38,700 nucleotides of DNA from Candidatus Roizmanbacteria bacterium RIFOXYC1_FULL_41_16 (GCA_001788295.1 MGBO01000013.1:1-38700), one strand, 5' to 3'. Positions 13,666 to 20,938 are shown, counted from the first letter of the stretch. Numbers and translations are program-made. Notes: generated from the sequence alone by a model not told the origin.

Positions 13666-14361
13666 TTATACAAATTCTAAAACTTTTTTTATAATTTTCT
13701 CTCCGTCTTCAACGGATTTCTTACACAACCAAAGGACATTAATATCGCTACCTTCAAACAAAAATGATACCCAATTCTCAATTTTCGTTTCAATGACATT
13801 ATTGGAAACTGGCATTTGTGTTGCTGGATCGATAGGAACACCCATAATACTAACACCGCCACCAAAAGTCACGCCCGAACCCCAAGATACCGCGCCACCG
13901 CCACGAGAAACGGTTACCCTTTTTGTTTCCGTTTTTGTTTGAGGTGTTAGTCTAATATGTTTTTCTGAGGCATAGTTTGTCAAATACTTTAACCACAAAT
14001 AATTTTGATTGTATGGCTGAACGGAATCAATAAATTTATAAAAATCTTGATGATTTGTTTCAAGATCGCTCATTTTTGCTCTACCAAAAACTGACCTTAA
14101 ATCGTCATTTTTAGAAACTGTAGGGAAATAGACTTTTGCAGATTTTTTATCTTTCTCAGAAAGATTTGGCAAATAATGTTTTTCAAAAAATTTATAAATG
14201 GATTGGTCTAGCAAATGCCTAACTTTAAGTAAAACTTCTTGCGATAGATTTTTTGTTTTGCCAGAAACATTTTTTGTTTGCAAATCATTATCACAAGCTT
14301 TTTTTAGCTCTTGCAATAATTCCTTTGCTCTATCTAATTGTGATTGAATGTCTTTATCCAT
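13666..14361 (-). CDS. uncharacterised cargo protein with coiled coil and Gly-rich segment (231 aa)
   Basis: I do not recognise this protein. The N-terminal third is highly charged and helical (MDKDIQSQLDRAKELLQELK), followed by a His/Phe/Tyr-rich middle (DQSIYKFFEKHYLPNLSEKD) and a Gly/Ser-rich strip (TVSRGGGAVSWGSGVTFGGG). The C-terminal block is ENWVSFLFEGSDINVLWLCK. No signal peptide or membrane helix is evident. It is last in a three-gene set with an XRE regulator and a GIY-YIG nuclease, one base after the nuclease gene. Its stop lies exactly where the headless recombinase homology begins, so its 3' end marks a recombination junction. A role as a cargo or defence-type effector is possible but unproven. 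Confidence 0.75.
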   Translation of the reverse strand: MDKDIQSQLDRAKELLQELKKACDNDLQTKNVSGKTKNLSQEVLLKVRHLLDQSIYKFFEKHYLPNLSEKDKKSAKVYFPTVSKNDDLRSVFGRAKMSDLETNHQDFYKFIDSVQPYNQNYLWLKYLTNYASEKHIRLTPQTKTETKRVTVSRGGGAVSWGSGVTFGGGVSIMGVPIDPATQMPVSNNVIETKIENWVSFLFEGSDINVLWLCKKSVEDGEKIIKKVLEFV

Positions 14362-14362
14362 G

Positions 14363-15094
14363 TTAAATTATGCGTCTCCAACATTTAAATGCTTTTATAT
14401 CAGTAGAGTTTAAATCAAACCATTCCCCATTCTTCCTCTTTGTTTCAAAACGTTTATGCCAATATGCCTCTATTCCACTTGGGTCATCAGTTTTAATTTC
14501 GTGTATCAAATCTAAATTCTCAGGCAACTGAATTTTAAGTTCATTTCCTCTCCGCACAGTATCATTAGTTTTTCCAATTTTATAATATTTACCATGCTTG
14601 AAAAGATATACTGCACCCAAAACTTCTTTGCTTCTATCATCAGAATCCTCCTTCTTGCCAGTTTTTTCAGAAACAGCGTCACATAACTTGATTATATCTT
14701 CGTAACCATTTTTGCTTTGACAATACTCAATTACTTTCTTTGCGAATCGCTTTTTAGAACCAAAGGCGCGTATAAAGACTGAAAAAATGGGAAGCTCGGG
14801 ATTGTTGTTTCTTTCCACGGTAAGTTCTTGATAGGTTGGAAACTTACCTAGTCTGCGAATTACTATAATTATTTTTTCAATTAAAAAATCATCAGTGTAA
14901 ACAAAACCGAATTGGTTTGGCGTAAATCCAGCTTCTAGTAGAACATCACCAAACCTAGACCAATATTTCAGCCAATCATACTTTTTTATTCCGGTCTCCT
15001 TTTCAAATCCGCCTATACCTAAGGGCTTACCCCCATTTTCTTTTGCGGTTCGGCGGATGGCCTCAAGAATATCTTGTTTAGTTATATTGCTCAT
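14363..15094 (-). CDS. GIY-YIG (T5orf172/MUG113-like) nuclease with HNH-associated repeats
   Basis: A 243-residue protein. The N-terminal half carries repeats of the type found with homing endonucleases (LEAIRRTAKENGGKPLGIGG, KKYDWLKYWSRFGDVLLEAG, FTPNQFG, then IIVIRRLGKFPTYQEL), each a small DNA-binding helical unit. The C-terminal half is a GIY-YIG domain: GAVYLFKHGKYYKIGKTND with both Tyr-containing strands, VRRGNEL with the catalytic Arg, and GIEAYWHKRFETKRKNGEWF with the Glu and His. This layout suggests a sequence-recognising nuclease like a homing or mobility enzyme. It sits four bases after an XRE regulator and one base before an unknown gene, inside the degraded island. Confidence 0.82.
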   Translation of the reverse strand: MSNITKQDILEAIRRTAKENGGKPLGIGGFEKETGIKKYDWLKYWSRFGDVLLEAGFTPNQFGFVYTDDFLIEKIIIVIRRLGKFPTYQELTVERNNNPELPIFSVFIRAFGSKKRFAKKVIEYCQSKNGYEDIIKLCDAVSEKTGKKEDSDDRSKEVLGAVYLFKHGKYYKIGKTNDTVRRGNELKIQLPENLDLIHEIKTDDPSGIEAYWHKRFETKRKNGEWFDLNSTDIKAFKCWRRII

Positions 15095-15098
15095 AATT

Positions 15099-15305
15099 TT
15101 ATTTTATTAAATCTTCAATTGAAACGCCTAATGTTTTAGCTAATTTTTCCATAATAAATACAGACGGCTTTTTAATCACGTTACTTTCAATTTTTGTTAA
15201 AGTAGTATATTTAACATCAGATATTTTGGCAAAATCCTCTTGTGATAAACCTAGTTTTGCGCGATACCGCTTTATGTTTTCTCCGATATTAATTTCTATT
15301 GCCAT
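15099..15305 (-). CDS. XRE-family helix-turn-helix regulator of the island cargo
   Basis: A 68-residue Cro/C1-type HTH protein: NIGENIKRYRAKLGLSQEDF, AKISDVKYTTLTKIES, then a short helix MEKLAKTLGVSIEDLIK. Such single-domain regulators often repress their own operon. It is first of three co-directional minus-strand genes. Its ATG (15305) is preceded by a promoter containing perfect 12-base inverted repeats (15320-15363), which are good candidates for its own operator. It is a different lineage from the HTH gene at 472. Confidence 0.9.
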   Translation of the reverse strand: MAIEINIGENIKRYRAKLGLSQEDFAKISDVKYTTLTKIESNVIKKPSVFIMEKLAKTLGVSIEDLIK

Positions 15306-15319
15306 AGTTTCAATAATTT

Positions 15320-15363
15320 GATAGTATTATACTGATATGATATTATTTCAATATAATACTATC
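15320..15363 (-). promoter_or_regulatory. promoter/operator with perfect 12-bp inverted repeats
   Basis: GATAGTATTATA (15320-15331) and TATAATACTATC (15352-15363) are exact reverse complements separated by 20 bases, so each arm presents TATAAT outward. On the minus strand TATAAT (15331-15326) ends 20 bases before the ATG of the XRE gene, giving a short leader. On the plus strand the right arm (15352-15357) could also act as an outward -10. The arms overlap the core promoter, as expected for a dimeric XRE repressor. Confidence 0.7.
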
Positions 15364-15389
15364 ACAAAATTAGAAATTCGGAAAGCCCG

Positions 15390-15470
15390 CTTTTGGCCTA
15401 AAATGAATTCGAGCCGATCCCAGTCATTCGACGGGATAAATATTTTTTCAGGTTCTTTGGCAGTTTTTCA
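15390..15470 (-). pseudogene. scrap of a second serine recombinase gene
   Basis: On the minus strand, bases 15468-15449 match the AKTAKEPG codons of the recombinase at 13607-13588 (20 of 20). Bases 15418-15400 match the C-terminal IGSNFIL codons near 12403-12384 with a one-base gap, and both sites have a nearby run of A and TAT. The pieces are joined with the whole middle missing, and a TGA stops the frame upstream. This looks like an internally deleted relic of a related recombinase. Confidence 0.5.
15449..15468 (+). repeat. 20-base direct repeat, copy 2
   Basis: Identical to 13588-13607 and in the same orientation. The distance between the copies is about 1.86 kb and contains the whole cargo plus its control region. 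Confidence 0.85.
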
Positions 15471-15523
15471 ATTCTGAAAGGGTCGCCTCTCCCACTTCGC
15501 CAAGGCTACGAGGGACACAGTGC

Positions 15524-15562
15524 GGGCGGGCGGAAGGGGGGTTTGGGGGGAATTCCGCCCGC
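15524..15562 (+). other. G-quadruplex motif within a GC-rich inverted repeat
   Basis: Four G-tracts, GGG (15524-15526), GGG (15528-15530), GGGGGG (15536-15541) and GGGGGG (15545-15550), are separated by loops of 1, 5 and 3 bases and satisfy the canonical G3+N1-7 rule. GCGGGCGGAA (15526-15535) also pairs with TTCCGCCCGC (15553-15562), placing two of the tracts in the loop of a 10-bp hairpin. The rest of the 314-base gap 15306-15619 holds the operator, the recombinase scrap and no other gene. Confidence 0.6.
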
Positions 15563-15619
15563 TCCGCTTAATTTTCGCTGAAATCGGTTCGGATATTTTC
15601 GAAAGCACACCGCAAACAA

Positions 15620-16426
15620 ATGACAGACTATAGTCGAGAACTGCAATTTGCCAAAGACTTGGCTTATGAGGCGGGGAAGGTAATGGTCAAGTATCTGCCG
15701 GCCTCAATAAAGACAGTCAAACAAAACAGTTCACCGGTGACTGAGGCGGATCTGATTATTTCCAAATTAGTCATTGCCTCAGTCAAAAAACATTTTCCCG
15801 ATCACGCCATTATCGATGAGGAGATTGAGAACACGATTTCCAAAAAGGAGTTTGTTTGGGTGTGTGATCCCATCGACGGCACTATTCCTTTTGCGGCCGG
15901 AGTGCCGACTTCAATGTTTTCTCTGGGGCTCTGTAGAAACCAAAAGCCAGTAGTGGCCGTGTGCTACGATCCTTATCTTAAAAAACTTTATTTTAGTTCC
16001 CAAAACACCGGCTCTTTTGTCAATAATCGGCCAATCAAAACCAACGAAAATGGATTTGAAAAAGGCGAATTTGTTTTGGCCATTCCATATTGGTTTGATC
16101 AATTTTTAAAGACCAAAAAATTCGACACTAATTTGTTTTTTGAAAAACTTCATCAAAAACAAATTGTTTTGTCTTTAGTTGAATCTTGTGTTTATTCGAG
16201 CATGATGGTGGCATCGGGTAAAGTTCTGGCAGCGGTATTGCCTTCGGCCAATCCCTGGGACAGAGCCGCGGCAAAATTAATTGTTGAAAATGCCGGCGGC
16301 GTTAATTTGGATGAAAAGGGGAGCGTCCTGACAGTCTTTGGTAAGCACGGCTTGTGGATCGTTTCTAACCGGAAAGTAGCTAAAAATATGCAGCAAATTG
16401 TGAAAGAATCGCTACTCAATTCTTAG
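15620..16426 (+). CDS. inositol monophosphatase family protein
   Basis: A 268-residue Mg-dependent sugar or nucleotide phosphatase of the IMPase/SuhB/CysQ superfamily. Metal-binding motifs are intact: Glu pair in AIIDEEIEN, CDPIDGTIPFAAG with both Asp residues, and NPWDRAAAKLIVENAGG with the Trp-Asp. SSPVTEADLIISK is also present. The exact substrate (inositol-1-phosphate, 3'-phosphoadenosine 5'-phosphate or a sugar bisphosphate) cannot be told from motifs. ATG 15620 follows the GC-rich island edge without a Shine-Dalgarno site or a good -10. A divergent paralogue lies at 31687-32493. Confidence 0.92.
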   Translation: MTDYSRELQFAKDLAYEAGKVMVKYLPASIKTVKQNSSPVTEADLIISKLVIASVKKHFPDHAIIDEEIENTISKKEFVWVCDPIDGTIPFAAGVPTSMFSLGLCRNQKPVVAVCYDPYLKKLYFSSQNTGSFVNNRPIKTNENGFEKGEFVLAIPYWFDQFLKTKKFDTNLFFEKLHQKQIVLSLVESCVYSSMMVASGKVLAAVLPSANPWDRAAAKLIVENAGGVNLDEKGSVLTVFGKHGLWIVSNRKVAKNMQQIVKESLLNS

Positions 16427-16465
16427 TGATTTTTGCGGTTTTAAGACCGGCTGATAGCCAAATTC

Positions 16466-16490
16466 TGCCTAGCTGTTTTTTTAGCAGGCA
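16466..16490 (+). terminator. possible hairpin terminator after the phosphatase gene
   Basis: TGCCT (16466-16470) and GCT (16472-16474) pair with AGC (16483-16485) and AGGCA (16486-16490) around a T-rich loop, with one bulged A. No U-tract follows on the plus strand, so its activity as a terminator is doubtful. Confidence 0.3.
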
Positions 16491-16551
16491 ACTGACTGTT
16501 CTGCTGTCATCAGAGCCTTTGATTGACTGCTAAATTAGCTGTTTTTATGAG

Positions 16552-16580
16552 TTGCCAAATGCGGGAAAATTACCTAAACT
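16552..16580 (+). promoter_or_regulatory. promoter of the pilin pair
   Basis: TTGCCA (16552-16557) and TAAACT (16575-16580) are 17 bases apart, and the -10 ends 7 bases before ATG 16588. The promoter supports this start over the upstream in-frame alternative at 16552, which it overlaps, and implies a leaderless mRNA. Confidence 0.55.
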
Positions 16581-16587
16581 GATAACA

Positions 16588-17118
16588 ATGAAACGGTTGT
16601 TCTTATTATTCATTGTGGCTTTAATTATTGGAGTATTTTTTGGAAAAGTGCAATTGGTTAAAGCCCAAACTACTTGTGATGTTTGCGGCTATTGTCAAAA
16701 TAGCGAACCGCCGGCTAGTTGGGAAACTTGTGCTCAATGTTTGTATGGTACCAATGATCCAAATGTGACATTGTCTTCTGATCCGGATTCCGGTAAAGCC
16801 TATACCGTGTTTGGTTGTCTACAAATTGGCGCTAATTGTGACGTGGCCACTGATCCGGATTGTGTGGCCAAGGCCGGCGCGGCCAGTTTTGCTAATTTTT
16901 TTCTAAACTTTTTTACTACCATCATTGGTGGTTTGGCCTTTATGGCGATGTTGTTTGGCGGCGCCAAAGTGATGTTGGCCCGCGGTGATGTGGACGCCAT
17001 GCGCGAAGGTAAGCGCTATGTATACGGCGCCATTTTGGGGTTAATTGTGGTCGTATCTTCGGTATTGATTGTCAAGATCATCGGTGGTTCGATATTACAA
17101 ATCCCGTTTCTACAATGA
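16588..17118 (+). CDS. T4SS pilin-like (VirB2-type) secreted membrane protein, Cys-rich
   Basis: A 176-residue protein. A signal peptide (MKRLFLLFIVALIIGVFFG to VKA) is followed by a Cys-rich segment with closely spaced cysteines (CDVCGYC, CAQC, then CLQIGANC and DPDC). Two transmembrane helices end the protein: NFFTTIIGGLAFMAMLFGG, a short loop KVMLARGDVDAMREGKRYV, and AILGLIVVVSSVLIVKIIGG, closing with LQIP. The two-helix plus charged-loop plan matches the VirB2/TrbC-like T4SS pilin family common in Patescibacteria. The C-terminal half resembles that of the next gene. It overlaps that gene by 4 bases. Many cysteines suggest disulfide bonding outside the membrane. Confidence 0.75.
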   Translation: MKRLFLLFIVALIIGVFFGKVQLVKAQTTCDVCGYCQNSEPPASWETCAQCLYGTNDPNVTLSSDPDSGKAYTVFGCLQIGANCDVATDPDCVAKAGAASFANFFLNFFTTIIGGLAFMAMLFGGAKVMLARGDVDAMREGKRYVYGAILGLIVVVSSVLIVKIIGGSILQIPFLQ

Positions 17119-18443
17119 AAATAATAATTAAAAACATTGTTTTGGTTTTCTTATTCTTTTTCGTTTTTCTTAGTCAAGTGCAGGCCCAAAACGCTTACGA
17201 TTATATTGATAAAATAAGAATCAGGCTTGATGGTGGCGATAATAGCGGTCGGACTGTGGTCCCCAAAAATTTCAGCGACAGTGTCACTATTTATACCGAG
17301 CAGGATGAAAGCTACTTAAAAAGTAGTCTTGATTCGGTTGATTATGTCCCTATTGGCATTCATGACTCATCAGTCAGATTGGTGACATCGGTTTATTTTG
17401 ATAAAAACAAATTACTATCAATTGCCGGATGGAATAATTACAAAACTATTGTCGTTAAAAAACATTGTCAGGGCACGGTTCTTGGTGACCAGACAGTAAC
17501 GGTGAGTATTTCTGAGTTTGTCAATGATGATTATACCGTTGAATTTCCAGCTGACCCAAATTGCATGATTGATCTTTTTTATCAGCAAAATTTTTTGGAA
17601 ATAGAATTTGAACTTAAAAATGGGACGACCAAAAAGTATGCCAAAAGTAGCTATATTTTTGATCTGCAGCCAAAACCATTAGCCAACACTTGTCAGTTAG
17701 AGGTTCAAAATACCAATCGGGAAAAACTGGTTTTTGCAAACAACAATACCAGTCTAATAGTTGTAGGCACTGGTATTGATGATGGAGGCCAAGGTTATAG
17801 CTTGACCTTGAATGGAGAAGTCAAAACTAGTTTTACCGAAATAATCGGAGATTTTGGATCAATGGGTCTTAGTGACGGGCCGCCAGAATTTACTTATAAT
17901 TTAGGTCCATTGGAAGTTAAAGATTACACTTTGGCAGTCAAGCAATATGACAGTAATATTATTCTATGTTCAATGTCTTTGCCGATTTATCAAGACGGAA
18001 CTCAGCCCACGCCGTTTTCGCAAGTCACTCGGCCACCGGATCAAGACGGTTATATTAGTAGCAGTGTAGTCGATATTGCCGTCACCATTCCCCTTTGTGA
18101 TTCAATCACTGATCCGGACTTAAAAAGTAAATGTCAGGCTTGTGAAGGTAGCGGCACTGTCATTGGCGGTGTGTGGACAGGTCTGGGCTGTTTGCCCACC
18201 AATTTTAGCGGAATTGTCGGCTCCATTTTTACTCTTTTTTCCGGGCTGATGGGAGGATTGGTTTTCCTTTGTTTGGTTAGTAACGGTATCAAAATTATGA
18301 GCTCCCGCGGTAATCCCGAAGCGCTCAAAAAAGGTCAAGAAGCAATCACTGCTTGTTTGGTTGGTTTTGTTGTTCTGGCGTTGTCGATCCTCTTTTTGAA
18401 AATTGTTGGAGTTGACATTTTGCAAATCCCCGGCTGGAGTTAA
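17115..18443 (+). CDS. large secreted protein with C-terminal T4SS pilin-like membrane domain
   Basis: A 442-residue protein. A signal peptide (MKIIIKNIVLVFLFFFVFLS to VQA) leads into about 330 residues of an extracellular, probably beta-rich region with few cysteines and repeated Asp/Thr/Val-rich strands. The C-terminus has two transmembrane helices, SIFTLFSGLMGGLVFLCLV and ACLVGFVVLALSILFLKIVG, joined by KIMSSRGNPEALKKGQEAI and ending LQIPGWS. This end aligns with that of the preceding pilin (K.M..RG....A...G, VV..S.L..KI.G...LQIP). The pair looks like a pilin domain with and without a large external module, translated together through an ATGA overlap. Function is unknown; a surface appendage or adhesin is an inference. 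Confidence 0.72.
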   Translation: MKIIIKNIVLVFLFFFVFLSQVQAQNAYDYIDKIRIRLDGGDNSGRTVVPKNFSDSVTIYTEQDESYLKSSLDSVDYVPIGIHDSSVRLVTSVYFDKNKLLSIAGWNNYKTIVVKKHCQGTVLGDQTVTVSISEFVNDDYTVEFPADPNCMIDLFYQQNFLEIEFELKNGTTKKYAKSSYIFDLQPKPLANTCQLEVQNTNREKLVFANNNTSLIVVGTGIDDGGQGYSLTLNGEVKTSFTEIIGDFGSMGLSDGPPEFTYNLGPLEVKDYTLAVKQYDSNIILCSMSLPIYQDGTQPTPFSQVTRPPDQDGYISSSVVDIAVTIPLCDSITDPDLKSKCQACEGSGTVIGGVWTGLGCLPTNFSGIVGSIFTLFSGLMGGLVFLCLVSNGIKIMSSRGNPEALKKGQEAITACLVGFVVLALSILFLKIVGVDILQIPGWS

Positions 18444-18458
18444 TTGTCTTTCCCGGCT

Positions 18459-18467
18459 TGATATAAT
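18459..18467 (+). promoter_or_regulatory. extended -10 promoter of the ligase operon
   Basis: TGA followed by TATAAT (18462-18467) is an extended -10. The ATG at 18474 follows after 6 bases, so the mRNA should begin at or within a base or two of the start codon. Confidence 0.6.
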
Positions 18468-18473
18468 TAGACT

Positions 18474-20210
18474 ATGCAATTTGCCGAATTTACCCAAGTC
18501 TTGTCTCAATTGGAACAAACCAGTTCCAGGCTAGAAATGACTCAACTGCTGAGCCAGTTGTTTAAAAAAACCAGCGCTCAAGAGATTGATAAAGTCGTTT
18601 ACTTATTACAAGGGAGCGTGGTACCGCAATACGAACAGTTGGAATTTGGATTGGCCGAAAGATTGGTTTTTAAGTCTTTTGTCAGTAGTTTCTCACTGAA
18701 CGAGGCGCAAGCTCGCCAGCGCTTTAAACAGATAGGTGATTTGGGCGCGACGGTTGAGGAATTCCGTCGCACCAATCATAGTTTGTTTGAGGCCAGCTCA
18801 TCGCTTGATCTACTCACTGTCTTTGGTAAATTAAAAACTCTGGCGCATCAATCCGGAACCGGTTCTCAAGAGACTAAATTAGGTATTTTATCCGATCTTT
18901 TTCAGCAATTGGATCCGCTTTCCTGCCGTTATTTGGTCAGAATGGTTGTTGGCAAACTACGCTTGGGTTTTTCTGATATGACGGTTTTGGACGCCTTGAG
19001 CTGGTATTTAAAGCAAGACAAAAGTTTAAAATCGGTAATTGAAACAGCTTACAATGTGCGGCCGGACTTAGGGCTGATTGCCAAATTAATCAAAACCGAA
19101 GGAATCGAAAAGATCAAGCAGATCGAGCCTGAGGTTGGAGTGCCGATTCTGATGGCCAAAGCTGAGCGGGTAGGCAATGCCGGTGAGATAATCAAAAAAA
19201 TTGGTGCCTGTGCAATCGAACCTAAATACGACGGTTTTCGTTTGCAGATACACAAGATGTCATCAGGCCAAGTAAAGATTTTTTCCCGAAATTTGGAAAA
19301 TGTGGTTCAGATGTTTCCGGATTTGGTAATGGCAGTTAATCAGGAAATAGCGGCTCAGAACTGTATCTTTGAAGCCGAGGCAGTCGGCTACAATCCCAAA
19401 ACCAAAAAAATTCTTCCCTTTCAAGAGGTTGTTCAGCGCAAACGTAAATACCAAATTGAAGAAAAAGCCAAAGAAATTCCTCTTAAATTATTTGCCTTTG
19501 ATTTACTTTATTATAATAGTCAGTCTTATCTTAACAGGACTTATTTAGAAAGGCGGCAGCAATTAAATAAAGTCGTAAAATCACGACAGCAAGTAATTAA
19601 TCTTGCCAGTGAGACAATTGCCCAAAACACAGATCTTATTAACCAATTGTTTGAACAAGCAGTTAGTGACGGTTTGGAGGGGATTATGGCCAAAAAACTG
19701 TCCGGTACTTATCGAGCCGGGGCGCGGGATTGGAACTGGATCAAATTTAAACACAGTTATTCCACTCGACTGATAGACACAATTGATTGTTTGGTAATGG
19801 GTTTTGATTACGGCAAAGGCAAACGAACTGATTTTGGTCTGGGTGCTTTTTTGGTGGGTGTATTTGATCCACAAACAGACAATTTTGTCACTGTTGCCAA
19901 AATTGGCACCGGTCTAACCGATCAGGAATGGCGTTATCTGAAAACCCAAAGTCAGAGTTTGCTGACACCGTCCCGACCGAGTATTTATCGGGTCGCCAAA
20001 CAAAATGAATGTGATGTCTGGCTAAAACCGGGCTTGGTCGTTGAGATCAGGGCCGACGAATTAAGTCTGTCGCCGGCGCATACTGCCGGGCTGGCCTTGC
20101 GGTTTCCCAGGCTGGAACGTTTCCGGCAAGACAAAGCCCCGCACCAAACCACCACTTTACCGGAAATTCAAAAAATGCAGCAGTTACAACACAAATCCTC
20201 TCTAAAATGA
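18474..20210 (+). CDS. ATP-dependent DNA ligase, archaeal/eukaryotic type
   Basis: A 578-residue ligase that seals nicks through an enzyme-AMP intermediate. It has an N-terminal helical DNA-binding domain (about residues 1-225), then the adenylation motif AIEPKYDGFRLQIHK with Lys251 as the AMP acceptor. FEAEAVGYNPKTKKILPFQE and LFAFDLLYYN follow, then DGLEGIMAKKLSGTYRAG and WNWIKFKHSY, the remaining nucleotidyltransferase motifs. A C-terminal OB fold begins near LVMGFDYGKGKRTDFGLGAF. Length and three-domain plan match archaeal replicative or repair ligases rather than short bacterial LigD/LigB forms. It overlaps the following nuclease gene by 4 bases, suggesting a repair role. Bacteria normally use NAD-dependent LigA for replication; whether this cell has one is not visible here. 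Confidence 0.95.
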   Translation: MQFAEFTQVLSQLEQTSSRLEMTQLLSQLFKKTSAQEIDKVVYLLQGSVVPQYEQLEFGLAERLVFKSFVSSFSLNEAQARQRFKQIGDLGATVEEFRRTNHSLFEASSSLDLLTVFGKLKTLAHQSGTGSQETKLGILSDLFQQLDPLSCRYLVRMVVGKLRLGFSDMTVLDALSWYLKQDKSLKSVIETAYNVRPDLGLIAKLIKTEGIEKIKQIEPEVGVPILMAKAERVGNAGEIIKKIGACAIEPKYDGFRLQIHKMSSGQVKIFSRNLENVVQMFPDLVMAVNQEIAAQNCIFEAEAVGYNPKTKKILPFQEVVQRKRKYQIEEKAKEIPLKLFAFDLLYYNSQSYLNRTYLERRQQLNKVVKSRQQVINLASETIAQNTDLINQLFEQAVSDGLEGIMAKKLSGTYRAGARDWNWIKFKHSYSTRLIDTIDCLVMGFDYGKGKRTDFGLGAFLVGVFDPQTDNFVTVAKIGTGLTDQEWRYLKTQSQSLLTPSRPSIYRVAKQNECDVWLKPGLVVEIRADELSLSPAHTAGLALRFPRLERFRQDKAPHQTTTLPEIQKMQQLQHKSSLK

Positions 20211-20938
20211 AACAATCGTTCTTAGTTCTAAGTTATAATTTGTGCTTTGGCAAAGCCTTTCCGGATTTATTCAAACTGTTTGCCGAACACCGGCCGGATA
20301 TTGTTTGTCTTCAGGAGTTTGTGGTCAGTGAAGCATTTATTAGCCAGTTAGAAAAAGCCGGTTACGAGCTGGCCGATTATTCTCACACTTTTTTCAAACA
20401 CTTTCGGCTTTATAGTGTCGCCACTTTTTATAATCAGAAAACAATCAAACACAACAATGGCACAACCATTAGCTTGAGTCGGGGTCTTTATGAATCAATT
20501 TTATTTATTCTGCGCATTGGCAGGACAGTGAGAACTGCGCTTAATAATAATTTTATTCTAAAAAAGAACCAGGCCGCTTTTCGAGTTTGCAATGTTCATC
20601 TTACGGCGATGCAGAGCACTAATCCTGTTCGGGTAAAACAACTGCAGATCGCGCTTGGGTTTTTAAAAGACAATGGTCAGAGCACCCCCACCATCGTTAT
20701 GGGTGACTTTAATTATGTCTACAAACGCAAAGTTTTGGAAAAGATTTTTGAAAAAGAAAATTATCACGAAGCCACTAACAATCTTTTTTACTCTTTGGAG
20801 TGGATTATCCTCAAATTCTTTAAGTTTCACTCCAAACCGGATTATATCTGGTATCGTAATTTAAAGAAAATTAAAACGATCCGACTCAATCGAGGGCTAT
20901 CCGATCATTTTCCAATTCTGACCGAGTTTGGTCTCTAA
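20207..20938 (+). CDS. endonuclease/exonuclease/phosphatase (EEP) family protein
   Basis: A 243-residue metal-dependent phosphoesterase of the DNase I-like fold. Motifs in order: LSYNLCFGKAF, PDIVCLQEF with the metal-binding Glu, FRVCNVHLTA, VMGDFNYVY with Asp and Asn, KPDYIWYR, and GLSDHFPILTEF with the catalytic Asp-His. No signal peptide is seen. The family includes AP endonucleases, sphingomyelinase-like and inositol phosphatases, so motifs do not fix the substrate. Translation is coupled to the upstream DNA ligase (ATGA overlap), which favours a role in DNA repair. Confidence 0.88.
   Translation: MKQSFLVLSYNLCFGKAFPDLFKLFAEHRPDIVCLQEFVVSEAFISQLEKAGYELADYSHTFFKHFRLYSVATFYNQKTIKHNNGTTISLSRGLYESILFILRIGRTVRTALNNNFILKKNQAAFRVCNVHLTAMQSTNPVRVKQLQIALGFLKDNGQSTPTIVMGDFNYVYKRKVLEKIFEKENYHEATNNLFYSLEWIILKFFKFHSKPDYIWYRNLKKIKTIRLNRGLSDHFPILTEFGL

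Noticed and set aside
15470-15520. Possible second attachment site resembling the tRNA-Ser 3' end (CCTCTCC...GCCA at 15485-15501)
   Set aside because: Only seven plus four bases agree and they are split by a six-base insertion; too weak to call an attR.
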